From the NCBI GenBank assembly GCA_028686135.1, contig JAQUCP010000005.1, positions 92,103-156,102 on the forward strand: a stretch of 64,000 bases of DNA, in the 5' to 3' direction. Position 1 is the stretch's first letter, and every line of letters begins with the position of its first letter. Below the pieces are notes generated by a model, which was not told the DNA's origin, did no database searches, and worked only from the letters and a program-made list of their open reading frames with translations. A program made the translations under genes and the position numbers. The stretch comes from UBA12481 sp012523435 (GTDB lineage: Bacteria > Bacteroidota > Bacteroidia > Bacteroidales > UBA12481). Shown here in pieces: positions 34,872 through 43,825 of this stretch.

Positions 34872-35395
34872 GGTTCAAATAGTTGTCTGACTTCAAGGCG
34901 GAGAAACTCCAGCGCGACCTGGGTTGGTGAGTTGTTTTCTTCCATTTGTAATTGCAGGATTTTTTTACTGAGTTCAACGGCAGGGCCTTTTGGATTAACC
35001 TGTATGGCTGCTGTATTGATCATTCGGATGGTGCCTTCCTTAGCATTCCGAACCACATTCCAAGCTTCGTTGGAAATGTAAACCTGCTGAGCCAGATTAT
35101 GCTCATATTCTGCTCTGATAGCCGCCAACAGATGCTGGTGAAAATCCCGGCAGGTAAACTCCTCCCGTTGCTCCCGAACTACCAGAGAATCAACAGTAAT
35201 CCTTTCCAGAAATAACGATAACCGTTCATAAGCCTGAAGCCTCATTGGTAGCAGCCGTCGTCGATCTTGGGTGAAAAACTCCCGGTTACGCTCACTTCTC
35301 AGGGACTTGTAAAAATATTTCATCATCAGGGCAACAGCTAACAAAACGACCAGTGATGGTAGGATATATTTCAGTATTTCAAGGAGTTCTTTCAT
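34868..35395 (-). CDS. conserved single-helix membrane protein of unknown function
   Basis: A 175-residue protein with one N-terminal helix (about 9-28, ILPSLVVLLAVALMMKYFY) followed by a cytoplasmic alpha-helical domain: LLPMRLQAYERLSLFLERI, FHQHLLAAIRAEYEHNLAQQVYIS and AVELSKKILQLQMEEN. Such proteins are widespread in Bacteroidota, possibly the DUF7935 type, and lack a known function. It stands between a barrel gene and a divergent aminotransferase. Confidence 0.7.
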   Translation of the reverse strand: MKELLEILKYILPSLVVLLAVALMMKYFYKSLRSERNREFFTQDRRRLLPMRLQAYERLSLFLERITVDSLVVREQREEFTCRDFHQHLLAAIRAEYEHNLAQQVYISNEAWNVVRNAKEGTIRMINTAAIQVNPKGPAVELSKKILQLQMEENNSPTQVALEFLRLEVRQLFEP

Positions 35396-35417
35396 GGGAT
35401 TCTTTTATGTAAATGAC

Positions 35418-35439
35418 GTCGCGATCCTTTAGGTCGCGA
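35418..35439. repeat. GTCGCGA direct repeat, potential small hairpin or operator
   Basis: GTCGCGA occurs at 35418-35424 and 35433-35439. The core TCGCGA is self-complementary, so the copies can also form a 6-bp stem with a 9-nt loop. It lies between two divergent genes and 13 bp upstream of a TAACTTTA box. Confidence 0.35.
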
Positions 35440-35451
35440 AGCTAAAAATAG

Positions 35452-35459
35452 TAACTTTA
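35452..35459 (+). promoter_or_regulatory. candidate -7 box of the aspartate-type aminotransferase
   Basis: TAACTTTA, 7 of 8 match to TAnnTTTG, 31 nt before ATG 35491; no clear -33 element. Confidence 0.35.
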
Positions 35460-35490
35460 CCGATTGTTTTTCTAAGAAATCGACAACTTT

Positions 35491-36690
35491 ATGGAAGCAA
35501 ACAAGCTATCAAAGCGACTGGAGGGCCTGTCCGTTTCGGAAACTCTGGCTATGGCTGCCAGGAGCAGGGAACTAAAGAGTAAAGGGATTGATGTGATTGA
35601 TCTCAGTCTGGGCGAGCCCGATTTCAATACACCTGATCACATTAAAGAGGCTGCTAATCAAGCTATTAAAGATAATGTTACCCATTACCCTCCGGTACCC
35701 GGATTTCTCGATCTGCGTCAGGCGGTTACAGCGAAGATGAAACGGGATAATGGGTTGGACTATCTTCCGGAACAGATCGTCGTGAGCGGTGGGGCTAAAC
35801 AAGCCATTGCCAACGTGATTCTTAGCTGCGTTGATCCGGAAGATGAGGTGATCATTCCGGCTCCATACTGGGTGTCGTACCCTGAGATCATCAAATTGGC
35901 CCAAGCTACTCCAGTAGTGATTTCTGCTGGAATTGATCAGGCCTTCAAAATAACTCCTGAGCAATTAGAAGCTGCAATTACCCCAAAAACAAGAGCTTTT
36001 CTTTTTAGCTCTCCCTGTAATCCTACCGGGGAGATATACTCCCAGGAGGAGTTGGCGGATCTGGCTGAAGTATTCAAGCGTCACCCGCAAGTTTTGATTA
36101 TTTCTGATGAGATTTACGAGTACATCAACTATTCCGGACAGCATCAGTCGATCGCGCAGTTTGATTTTTTGAAAGATCGTGTTGCAATAATCAATGGTGT
36201 GTCAAAAGGTTACGCCATGACTGGATGGAGGATTGGTTATATGGCAGCTCCTATCTGGCTTTCCAAAGCCTGCCAGAAATTACAAGGTCAATATACCTCC
36301 GGAGCTAACAGTATTGCTCAGAAAGCTTCTGTTGCTGCCCTTCTGGGGGATCAGTCGGTCATTGGTACCATGGTGGAGAAGTTTAAATCACGGCGCGACC
36401 GGGTGGTCAGCCGCCTCTCTAGAATTCCTGGGGTTAAGACGAACAACCCTCCGGGTGCTTTCTATGTCCTTCCGGATATCTCTTCCTTTTTTGGGAAATC
36501 AGATGGCGAAACCACAATTCATAACTCAAACGACTTGGCCATGTACCTACTGAATGTTGGGCATGTGGCATTGGTTGCCGGAGCACCATTCGGTGCGCCA
36601 GACTGCGTCCGGATTTCCTATTCGACCTCGATAGAAATGATCGACAAGGCCATGGACAGGATCGAGCTATGCCTGTCAAAGTTGAGCTAA
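35491..36690 (+). CDS. class I aminotransferase, aspartate aminotransferase-like
   Basis: A 399-residue PLP enzyme of the AspC (subgroup I-beta/gamma) type. LGEPDFNTPDHI (N-terminal), GGAKQAIANV (phosphate loop), PAPYWVSYPEI, SSPCNPTGEIYS, ISDEIYEYINY and the PLP-lysine motif NGVSKGYAMTGWRIGYMA are all intact, and DCVRISYSTS supplies the substrate-carboxylate Arg. It transfers the amino group of aspartate to 2-oxoglutarate or acts on related substrates. Three bp before mltG, so the two are cotranscribed. Confidence 0.92.
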   Translation: MEANKLSKRLEGLSVSETLAMAARSRELKSKGIDVIDLSLGEPDFNTPDHIKEAANQAIKDNVTHYPPVPGFLDLRQAVTAKMKRDNGLDYLPEQIVVSGGAKQAIANVILSCVDPEDEVIIPAPYWVSYPEIIKLAQATPVVISAGIDQAFKITPEQLEAAITPKTRAFLFSSPCNPTGEIYSQEELADLAEVFKRHPQVLIISDEIYEYINYSGQHQSIAQFDFLKDRVAIINGVSKGYAMTGWRIGYMAAPIWLSKACQKLQGQYTSGANSIAQKASVAALLGDQSVIGTMVEKFKSRRDRVVSRLSRIPGVKTNNPPGAFYVLPDISSFFGKSDGETTIHNSNDLAMYLLNVGHVALVAGAPFGAPDCVRISYSTSIEMIDKAMDRIELCLSKLS

Positions 36691-36693
36691 CGA

Positions 36694-37731
36694 ATGTCCA
36701 AAAAGAGAAGTTGGTTAAGGGGGCTGTTGATAGGGCTTCTCATCTTTTTAGTAGCCGGACTGGCGACTGGAACCCTGTTTTATACCTGGATCAAAGCACC
36801 CAGTCTGGTTAATACGAATCAGGATACTACCTATTTTTATATCCCAACGGGTTCGCAATATGATCAGGTTTATCTTGATTTTAAAGAGTTAGGCCTGCTA
36901 CGGTATGAGCGGGGTTTCGACTGGGTTGCGCGGCAGAAAGAGTATCCTCAACTGGTCAAGCCCGGTCGCTATTTGCTGACACGCGGCATGTCCAACATAG
37001 AAATTGTGGATCTCCTCCGATCGGGCCGTCAGGCAGAAGTAACGGTTGTCTTTAATACCACTCGTCATCTGGAACGAATTGCCGGGATTGTGGCTGCTAA
37101 TCTGGAGGCCGACAGCCTCTCGCTGATCCAGGCTTTCCGGGATACTACCCTCATGGAAAAGTATGGTTTTCAGCCGGATAATTGGTTTGCCTTTTTTGTT
37201 CCTAATACCTATCGATTCCTTTGGAATACGAATGCTTTGGGTTTTATGGACCGGATGCATCGTGAATATCAGGTGTTCTGGAATGACAAACGAAAAGATC
37301 GTCTCAAAGAATTGGGAATGAGTAATATACAGATTGTTACGCTGGCGTCCATCGTTCAGGAGGAGACCTTTAAAACGGATGAAATGCCCCGGGTTGCGGG
37401 TGTTTACATGAATCGTCTGAAAAGGGGAATGAAGCTACAAGCCGATCCTACCGTGATTTTTGCTTTACAGGATTTTACGATCCGAAGAGTACTGCACCGG
37501 CATTTGCGGGTGGATTCTCCCTATAATACCTATCGCAAGGCAGGCCTTCCTCCCGGGCCTATCCGGATACCTTCGATTCAAGCGGTTGATGCCTGTTTGA
37601 ATTACGAACGGCACAATTTTATCTATTTCTGTGCTCGTGAGGATTTTAGTGGGTACCATGCCTTTGCTGAAACGTATCGGGCACATCTTGCCAATGCCAG
37701 GAGGTACCAGCGTGCACTAAACAATCGTTAA
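36694..37731 (+). CDS. mltG: endolytic murein transglycosylase MltG
   Basis: A 345-residue YceG-family enzyme that cuts nascent glycan strands. One N-terminal helix (about 8-30, LLIGLLIFLVAGLATGTLFYTW), a LysM-like region, and the catalytic domain with LASIVQEETFKTDEMPRVAGVYMNRLKRGMKLQADPTV, where the first Glu of QEE is the catalytic residue, then SPYNTYRKAGLPPGPI. Periplasmic face of the inner membrane. It overlaps nothing and ends 4 bp from the convergent murB stop. Confidence 0.95.
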   Translation: MSKKRSWLRGLLIGLLIFLVAGLATGTLFYTWIKAPSLVNTNQDTTYFYIPTGSQYDQVYLDFKELGLLRYERGFDWVARQKEYPQLVKPGRYLLTRGMSNIEIVDLLRSGRQAEVTVVFNTTRHLERIAGIVAANLEADSLSLIQAFRDTTLMEKYGFQPDNWFAFFVPNTYRFLWNTNALGFMDRMHREYQVFWNDKRKDRLKELGMSNIQIVTLASIVQEETFKTDEMPRVAGVYMNRLKRGMKLQADPTVIFALQDFTIRRVLHRHLRVDSPYNTYRKAGLPPGPIRIPSIQAVDACLNYERHNFIYFCAREDFSGYHAFAETYRAHLANARRYQRALNNR

Positions 37732-37735
37732 AACC

Positions 37736-38761
37736 CTACTGACCGCTCCGAATAATCTGAACCTCAGGGTCAAGCGAGATTCCAAAGCGCTGCCTGACAG
37801 ATTCATTTACACGATCCGCCAGGCTCAGGATCTGTTCTCCCGTAGCTCCACCATAATTCACTAAAACCAGAGCTTGCTTTGGGTAAATCCCAATGGCACT
37901 ATCCCGGTAACCCTTCCAGCCACACTGTTCAATTAGCCATCCTGCCGGAATTTTTACCTGGCCATTATCCATTTGGTAGATCGGAACACCCGGAAACTCT
38001 TTGATAATTCCCGAAGCTAGATCTTCAGAGACTACTGGATTCTTGAAAAAACTACCCGCATTCCCAATGTTCACAGGATCAGGAAGTTTGGATTGCCGAA
38101 TTTGAATGACAGCACTTCTGACATCGAAAGGGGTTACCTCTTCTTTACCTTCAAGGGTTTCCTTTAGCGGTTGGTAAGTGAGGTTTAGATCCGGTTTCTT
38201 GTGTAGGGAGAAAATGACTTCCCAAATCATTTTGCCTTGGTAATTTCCCGACTTAAACCGGCTCATGCGGTATCCAAACTGGCACTCGCGGTTATCCATC
38301 CAAAAGGTTGCCCCTGAAACCAGATCGAAAACATGGACGGCTTCAACTGTTTCGGCGACTTCGACCCCATAGGCTCCGATATTTTGAACGGGAGCTGCCC
38401 CCACCATCCCTGGTATGAGCGATAGGTTTTCCAGTCCCCCATAATTTCGCTCAACACACCACTGAATGAGTTCGTCCATCTTCATTCCAGCTCCTGCTTT
38501 GATTCTGATCCGGGATTCATCTTCATCGATAATGGAGAGGAGATTGTTATCCGGATGGATAATAGTTCCGTGAAAATCATTGATAAAGAGTAAATTACTG
38601 CCACTTCCCATTACCAGAGGGTCTCCACCATGTTCAGCGGCTGCGTCAATACACGCTTTCGCATCATCCAGCGTGACCGGCTCGAGCAGAAGGTCGGCTT
38701 TCACATCCAGACCAAAGGTGTTATACGCTTTAAGGGAAACGTTACGTTTTATTTTCACCAT
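37736..38761 (-). CDS. murB: UDP-N-acetylenolpyruvoylglucosamine reductase
   Basis: A 341-residue FAD-dependent reductase of UDP-MurNAc formation. SLKAYNTFGLD (N-terminus), FAD-binding MGSGSNLLF, PGMVGAAPVQNIGAYG (flavin loop), QCQ-like CQFGYRMSRFK with the substrate Tyr, GNAGSFFKNP with the proton-donor Ser, and C-terminal LVNYG. The long E. coli (type I) form. I start at ATG 38761; the open frame to 38806 would cover a TATCTTTG promoter box (38766-38773, minus), which excludes the longer product. Confidence 0.95.
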   Translation of the reverse strand: MVKIKRNVSLKAYNTFGLDVKADLLLEPVTLDDAKACIDAAAEHGGDPLVMGSGSNLLFINDFHGTIIHPDNNLLSIIDEDESRIRIKAGAGMKMDELIQWCVERNYGGLENLSLIPGMVGAAPVQNIGAYGVEVAETVEAVHVFDLVSGATFWMDNRECQFGYRMSRFKSGNYQGKMIWEVIFSLHKKPDLNLTYQPLKETLEGKEEVTPFDVRSAVIQIRQSKLPDPVNIGNAGSFFKNPVVSEDLASGIIKEFPGVPIYQMDNGQVKIPAGWLIEQCGWKGYRDSAIGIYPKQALVLVNYGGATGEQILSLADRVNESVRQRFGISLDPEVQIIRSGQ

Positions 38762-38765
38762 GGTG

Positions 38766-38773
38766 CAAAGATA
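38766..38773 (-). promoter_or_regulatory. -7 box of murB, 4 nt from ATG
   Basis: Minus-strand exact TATCTTTG box followed by CACC and the murB ATG at 38761. It decides the start codon and predicts a leaderless mRNA. Confidence 0.6.
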
Positions 38774-38830
38774 AGGAGGGAACGGCCTCCGTAACCACAA
38801 TTTCATTATCTTCGATCAAAGATCACGATT

Positions 38831-39940
38831 TTGAAGGGAAAGCGAGTCATATTAGCAGTAACTAACGATCTCGTGGGAGATCAGAGGGTTCACAAAGTGG
38901 CTATGAGTCTGCTTAAAAGCGGCCACAATCCACTCCTTGTTGGACGCCAGTTCTTGTATTCGGAACCAATACGCAGGCCATACTCCTGTTTTCGGCTGAA
39001 AATACTCATTAATAGTGGCCCCTTTTTTTATGCCTGTTATAACGTACAACTATTTCTATATCTGTTGGTTAAAAGGGTTGACGTAATGCTTGCCAACGAT
39101 CTGGACACGCTCCCGGCTGTTTATCTGGTTGGAAGGATCCGGAGGAAACGGATTGTTTATGATTCGCATGAATATTTTACCGAGGTTCCGGAGTTGGTGA
39201 ACCGTCCTCGAGTTCAAAGCATCTGGCGTCGAATTGAGAGAAGGATTTTTCCGCATTTGAAAACAGTATATACTGTTAATCAGAGTATTGCGAATATTTA
39301 TCAAGAGCTCTACCGAGTAAAAGTAGGTTCGTTTCCTAACTATCCTCTGATTCAAAAAGGCGAGCCTGCTATCGGATCTTTGCCGGAGTCCTTTGCTGGT
39401 CATCCGGTCATTCTTTATCAGGGTGCTGTTAATGTGGGCAGAGGGTTGGAAGAGATGATAAGGGCGATGGTGCATCTGCCTGAATATCGCTTTCTTGTTG
39501 TTGGTGGCGGGGATATACTTGATGAATTAAAGGGGTTGGTTGACACGCTTAAGTTAACAGACCGGGTCTATTTTTCCGGCAGGGTTCCTTTTGTCGATCT
39601 GGCCTGGTACACCCGGCAGGCCGTGCTGGGCATCAGCTTGGAGCAGGATATCGGGTTAAACTACCATTATTCCCTTCCGAACAAGTTGTTTGATTATCTC
39701 CATGCTGGGTTACCTGTTCTAGCCTCTGATTTGCCGGAGAGTGGTGCAATTATCAGAAAGGTTAACTGCGGCGTTTTGGTTAATCGCTTTGATCCCCAGT
39801 ATTTGGCCGAAACGGTAAGATCCATGTTGAACCAGCCTGAACAGATGGAGCTCTGGCACGATAATGCTTTAAAAGCGGCACCAAACTATACCTGGGAAAA
39901 TCAGGAACTGGAATTGGTCACGACGATTATTGGGAGCTAA
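38831..39940 (+). CDS. GT4-like glycosyltransferase
   Basis: A 369-residue cytoplasmic glycosyltransferase with two Rossmann halves. N-terminal RVILAVTNDLVGDQRVHKVAMSL (acceptor half) and C-terminal ILYQGAVNVGRGLEEMIRAM, RVYFSGRVPFVDLAWYTRQA and NKLFDYLHAGLPVLASDLPESGAI, the donor-sugar-binding EX7E-type segment. Probably acts in surface polysaccharide or lipid glycosylation. The start is TTG 38831 (TTGAAGGGAAAG); no in-frame ATG is nearby. A TATCTTCG box lies at 38808-38815. Its end overlaps the ftsE end by 4 bp. Confidence 0.82.
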   Translation: MKGKRVILAVTNDLVGDQRVHKVAMSLLKSGHNPLLVGRQFLYSEPIRRPYSCFRLKILINSGPFFYACYNVQLFLYLLVKRVDVMLANDLDTLPAVYLVGRIRRKRIVYDSHEYFTEVPELVNRPRVQSIWRRIERRIFPHLKTVYTVNQSIANIYQELYRVKVGSFPNYPLIQKGEPAIGSLPESFAGHPVILYQGAVNVGRGLEEMIRAMVHLPEYRFLVVGGGDILDELKGLVDTLKLTDRVYFSGRVPFVDLAWYTRQAVLGISLEQDIGLNYHYSLPNKLFDYLHAGLPVLASDLPESGAIIRKVNCGVLVNRFDPQYLAETVRSMLNQPEQMELWHDNALKAAPNYTWENQELELVTTIIGS

Positions 39941-40647
39941 GTTAGCATAACCTTCTCAAAATCAAAATAATCCTGAGTTAGTTCCACAGGGTCAAGTCGG
40001 CCGTTTTCACATCTGACTGTCCGGAACGGGAATTTTTTGATCATGTTGTAGGCGTGGGTAGCCATGAGAACCGGGCGACCAGTTTGGCTGATTGTTATCA
40101 GCAATCTCATCAATTCTTCGCCGGTATCGGGATCCAGGTTGCCGGTTGGTTCATCCGCCAGGATAATTTCAGGATCGTTCAGAAGGGCTCTGGCGATCAC
40201 TACGCGTTGTTGTTCTCCACCTGAGAGTTGGTGTGGGTATTTATCTTCTTTGTAATGCAGATCAACCGTATCCAAAACATCATGCACCCGGCGTTTAATA
40301 TCACCTTTATCTTTCCAGCCGGTGGCTCGGAGAACGAAAGCCAGGTTTTGATACACGTTACGATCCTCCAGCAGCTGAAAATCTTGGAAAACCATGCCGA
40401 TTTTCCGCCGGAGCCTGGGAATATCGCGAGGTTTTATTCCTTTCAGGTCGAATCCGGCGATTTTGCCGAATCCATCTCTCAGAGGCAATTCGGCATAGAG
40501 TGTTTTCAACAGGCTCGTTTTACCTGTTCCTACCTTTCCAATCAAATAGACCAGTTCACCCGGATTAATGGTCAGGGTTACATTATCAAGCACCAGGTTG
40601 AACTGCTGATAAACCGAAGCATGTCGTAAATCTATAACCGGTTCCAT
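39937..40647 (-). CDS. ftsE: cell-division ABC ATPase FtsE-like
   Basis: A 236-residue ABC ATPase. Walker A IGKVGTGKTSLLK (about 35-47), Q-loop MVFQDFQLL, signature LSGGEQQRV and Walker B ILADEPTGNLD, followed by the D-loop and His switch ATHAYN. LYAELPLRDGFGKIAGFDL is the usual insertion of Bacteroidota FtsE. FtsE-FtsX activates septal wall hydrolases; ftsX is not beside it. ATG 40647 gives the canonical MEPVIDLRHAS; an in-frame ATG at 40668 adds seven residues. Confidence 0.87.
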   Translation of the reverse strand: MEPVIDLRHASVYQQFNLVLDNVTLTINPGELVYLIGKVGTGKTSLLKTLYAELPLRDGFGKIAGFDLKGIKPRDIPRLRRKIGMVFQDFQLLEDRNVYQNLAFVLRATGWKDKGDIKRRVHDVLDTVDLHYKEDKYPHQLSGGEQQRVVIARALLNDPEIILADEPTGNLDPDTGEELMRLLITISQTGRPVLMATHAYNMIKKFPFRTVRCENGRLDPVELTQDYFDFEKVMLT

Positions 40648-40725
40648 ACCCTCTTGCGGTCTTTTCAACCTTATTTTGTTAATTTATATGCTAAACCGGC
40701 ACAGGGTAGTCACCCTCGTCCCGGT

Positions 40726-40733
40726 TATCTTTG
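40726..40733 (+). promoter_or_regulatory. -7 box of the TPR/barrel operon
   Basis: Exact TATCTTTG box 61 nt before ATG 40795, within the 147-bp divergent spacer with ftsE. No matched -33 TTG is evident. Confidence 0.45.
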
Positions 40734-40794
40734 CTAAAGTAAAAATAAAAGACGGGAATTTTAGTTATAGTCCAAGGATGAAAGGTCAGATCGC

Positions 40795-43700
40795 ATGAAT
40801 CGAAAAAGCTTGTTTTTTCTCTGCTCCCTCCTTTTTTTGCTGATAACGGTTAACCTAAGTGCACAGCAAACGGCCATTTACCGGGATGCGGATCTCGATT
40901 TAAAAGAGGGAATCGAATTATATCATTTGAAGCAATATGGTGCAGCCAAGGTCAGGTTTACTTCCTATCTCAACCGCACGGCCGGTCTTGAAGCTACCTC
41001 TAGGGGTGATGCGGCCTTTTATCAGGCCATGTGTGCTATTCGTCTCAATCAAAACAGCGGAGAGGCATTGGTTGAGCGCTTTGTGAAAGACAACCCCGAG
41101 AGTCCGAAAGCCAATCTTGCTCGTTTTGAAATGGGTAAGCTCCTATTCCAGGAAAAGAAATATCGGCGTGCGATGCGCTGGTTTCAACAAGTCAAACCCG
41201 CTACCCTGAGTCGTGACCTGGTCCAGGAGTTTAATTTCTTTAACGGGTATTGTCTCTTTGATCAAAAGGATTTTACCGAGGCCTCGACTTGGTTTGCTCA
41301 GGTTCAATCGGAGCCGGGAGCTTATCAGGATGCTGCTCGTTATTATTATCATTACGCCCTATACATGAATCAGGAGTATGATACTGCTCTGAGAGGATTT
41401 GGAGAACTTGTTGATAATAAAGAGTTTGGTGAGTCGGCTCGCTACAATATGGCACAGATTCACTATCTGAACGGCAACTGGGAGGAGGCTATCACTCTAG
41501 CTAACGGGTTGGTGGATGGGGGCACCTCGGAGCAGCAAACCGAGATGTCCAGGATATTAGGTGATTCTTATTTCAGAATGGGCCGTTATGCCGAAGCTGT
41601 ACCTTATTTTGAACGATATCGCAGGGGAACCCGAGCGATGACTTTATCTGAGCATTATGCCTTAGGTTATAGCTATTTCAAGACTGATCAGCTCAAAGAA
41701 GCCGTTTCGGAGTTGGAACTAGCTAGTAGTGGGGAGGATCAGCTAGCTCAGTCGGCTAATCACCTCCTTGGGACGGTTCTGATTCGTTTGGATGATAAGA
41801 TGAGGGCGCGCTCTGCGTTGAGCAAAGCCGCCTCTTTGCGTTTTGATGCAGGAATCAGGGAGCAGGCTCTTTTTAGTTATGCCAAGCTGAGTGCTGAGTT
41901 ATCGCTGCCAAATGAGGCCTTGCTCTCTTTTAAAGAGTTTCTGGAAGCTTTTCCGGAGTCCAAAAACCGTGGAGAAGCTTTTGAACAGATGGTTGGAATA
42001 TTGGCTAGCTCAAGGAACTATCAGGAGGCTCTGGAAATTATGGATCAGATGCCTTCAAAAAGCGTTGAAGTGCGCCGCACCTATCAACGTATTGCCTATT
42101 TGCGAGCTTTGGAATTGTTTAATAATCTGAAGTATAGAGAGGCAATCGATCTGTTTGACCGTTCACTTGAGTATGGAAGTTATGATCGGAGCACCCGGGC
42201 TCTCTGTTTTTACTGGCAGGGTGAAGCCTGGTATAACCTCAAAGGATACCCAAGGGCAATTGCTGCTTTCGAGAAGTTCCTTAACGAGCCATCGGTGAGG
42301 GCTTTACCTGAATATGGACGCGCCTTATATGGAATCGCTTATTCATGGTTCAGTCAGGACACTGGAGCCGGCTACGACCGGGCTATAACCTTTTTTCACC
42401 GATTTACGCAGACTCCCGGACAGGAAGAGAAGCTCCTGGCAGATGCGTTTAATCGCATGGGTGACAGTTATTTCATGAAAAGGAATTATCAACAAGCCAT
42501 TGCTCAGTATGATATAGCAACCACCTATCGAACAGATGAAACTCCCTATGCCATGTTTCAAAAGGGCTTTTCGCAAGGATTGCTGCAGCAGCTGACTGCC
42601 AAAATTGAGACCCTGAAGCGGCTGGTCAGGGAATATCCTAAGTCGCAATATACCGATGATGCAGAATTCGAGATTGGTCGTGCCTTTATTGATCTGCATG
42701 ACCCTGCCGAGGCTATCCAAACCTTCCATGCCATCATTGAGAAATATCCCAACAGTTCCTATGTCAGAAAATCCTACCTCCAGCTGGGGTTGGTACATTA
42801 TAATGCCAACCGGAACAGTGAGGCGTTAAAAATGTATCAGAAGGTTGTGACTACCTGGCCGGATACTCAGGAGGCATCCAGTGCTCTGGCGGGTATTCGG
42901 ACTATTCACATGGATGAGAGTCGGGTGGACGATTACTTTGCCTATATGGAGTCCATTGGGAAGAACACCAGTGTATCAGTTGCCGGACAGGATAGTCTGG
43001 TCTATCTGGCAGCTGAGAACCTGTTCATGCAGGGAGATTGTAATCGGGCAACAGAGAGTTTATCCAGGTATATCAACCGTTTTCCTCAGGGGAATTTTAT
43101 TGTGCAAGCACATTATTATAAAGCCGATTGTAGTTATAGAACCAACAAAATGGATGAAGCTCTGGCTTCCTATGAGTTTATCATTAACAGGGGAACAAGC
43201 GACTTCACGGAGCAATCGTTGATCCGGGCATCCGAAATTCTGTACGAGAAATCTGAATTTGACAAGGCTCTGAAGTATTATCGGCAACTGAGTGAAATAG
43301 CCCAGTCGGATACCGATTTGATAACAGCCCGCATGGGCCTTGTTCGTTGCTTGTATTTGACGGGTGATCTGGCTGGAACGATCACTGAAGCCACTACACT
43401 CCTGTCAATGAGTAATTTACCAGTAGAGGTGGTGCGTGAGGGAACGTTTAGGTTGGGAAAAGCTTATGTGGAGACGGGGGAGATGGATCTTGCTTTTGAG
43501 ACTTTAGAAAGCGTGGCATCGGATGTAAAAAATGCTGAAGGCGCGGAAGCGAAATACCTGAGGGCCGATATTTTGTTCCGCAAGGGCAACGTAGCTGAGG
43601 CTGAAAAAGAGGTCCTCAATTTCCTGGAGTTAGGGACTTCCCATCGTTATTGGCTAGCAAGGGCTTATATTCTTTGGTCGGATATCTTTGTAACCAAAGA

Positions 43701-43821
43701 AGATCTCTTTCAGGCCAGGGCAACGTTGGAGATTCTGAAGGAGACTTACACGGAAACGGATGATGGGATCATAACCATGGTAGATGAGAAACTCAAGTTG
43801 ATCAATAATCAGGAGAATTAG
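40795..43821 (+). CDS. exported tetratricopeptide-repeat protein
   Basis: A 1008-residue protein with signal peptide (MNRKSLFFLCSLLFLLITVNLSAQ) and TPR motifs through almost its whole length, for example AKVRFTSYLNR, RAMRWFQQVKP, EASTWFAQV, AEAVPYFERY, EAIDLFDRSLEYG, RAIAAFEKFLN, EAIQTFHAIIEKYPNSSYVRKS and EALASYEFIINRG. Such TolA-domain/YbgF-like repeats scaffold complexes in the periplasm. It ends 4 bp before the outer-membrane barrel gene and shares its operon. The pair is found in other Bacteroidota; its function is unknown to me. Confidence 0.85.
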   Translation: MNRKSLFFLCSLLFLLITVNLSAQQTAIYRDADLDLKEGIELYHLKQYGAAKVRFTSYLNRTAGLEATSRGDAAFYQAMCAIRLNQNSGEALVERFVKDNPESPKANLARFEMGKLLFQEKKYRRAMRWFQQVKPATLSRDLVQEFNFFNGYCLFDQKDFTEASTWFAQVQSEPGAYQDAARYYYHYALYMNQEYDTALRGFGELVDNKEFGESARYNMAQIHYLNGNWEEAITLANGLVDGGTSEQQTEMSRILGDSYFRMGRYAEAVPYFERYRRGTRAMTLSEHYALGYSYFKTDQLKEAVSELELASSGEDQLAQSANHLLGTVLIRLDDKMRARSALSKAASLRFDAGIREQALFSYAKLSAELSLPNEALLSFKEFLEAFPESKNRGEAFEQMVGILASSRNYQEALEIMDQMPSKSVEVRRTYQRIAYLRALELFNNLKYREAIDLFDRSLEYGSYDRSTRALCFYWQGEAWYNLKGYPRAIAAFEKFLNEPSVRALPEYGRALYGIAYSWFSQDTGAGYDRAITFFHRFTQTPGQEEKLLADAFNRMGDSYFMKRNYQQAIAQYDIATTYRTDETPYAMFQKGFSQGLLQQLTAKIETLKRLVREYPKSQYTDDAEFEIGRAFIDLHDPAEAIQTFHAIIEKYPNSSYVRKSYLQLGLVHYNANRNSEALKMYQKVVTTWPDTQEASSALAGIRTIHMDESRVDDYFAYMESIGKNTSVSVAGQDSLVYLAAENLFMQGDCNRATESLSRYINRFPQGNFIVQAHYYKADCSYRTNKMDEALASYEFIINRGTSDFTEQSLIRASEILYEKSEFDKALKYYRQLSEIAQSDTDLITARMGLVRCLYLTGDLAGTITEATTLLSMSNLPVEVVREGTFRLGKAYVETGEMDLAFETLESVASDVKNAEGAEAKYLRADILFRKGNVAEAEKEVLNFLELGTSHRYWLARAYILWSDIFVTKEDLFQARATLEILKETYTETDDGIITMVDEKLKLINNQEN

Positions 43822-43825
43822 CGAT

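Noticed and set aside
38762..38806. 15-residue N-terminal extension of MurB
   Set aside because: It would cover an exact TATCTTTG promoter box; the family N-terminus begins at ATG 38761.
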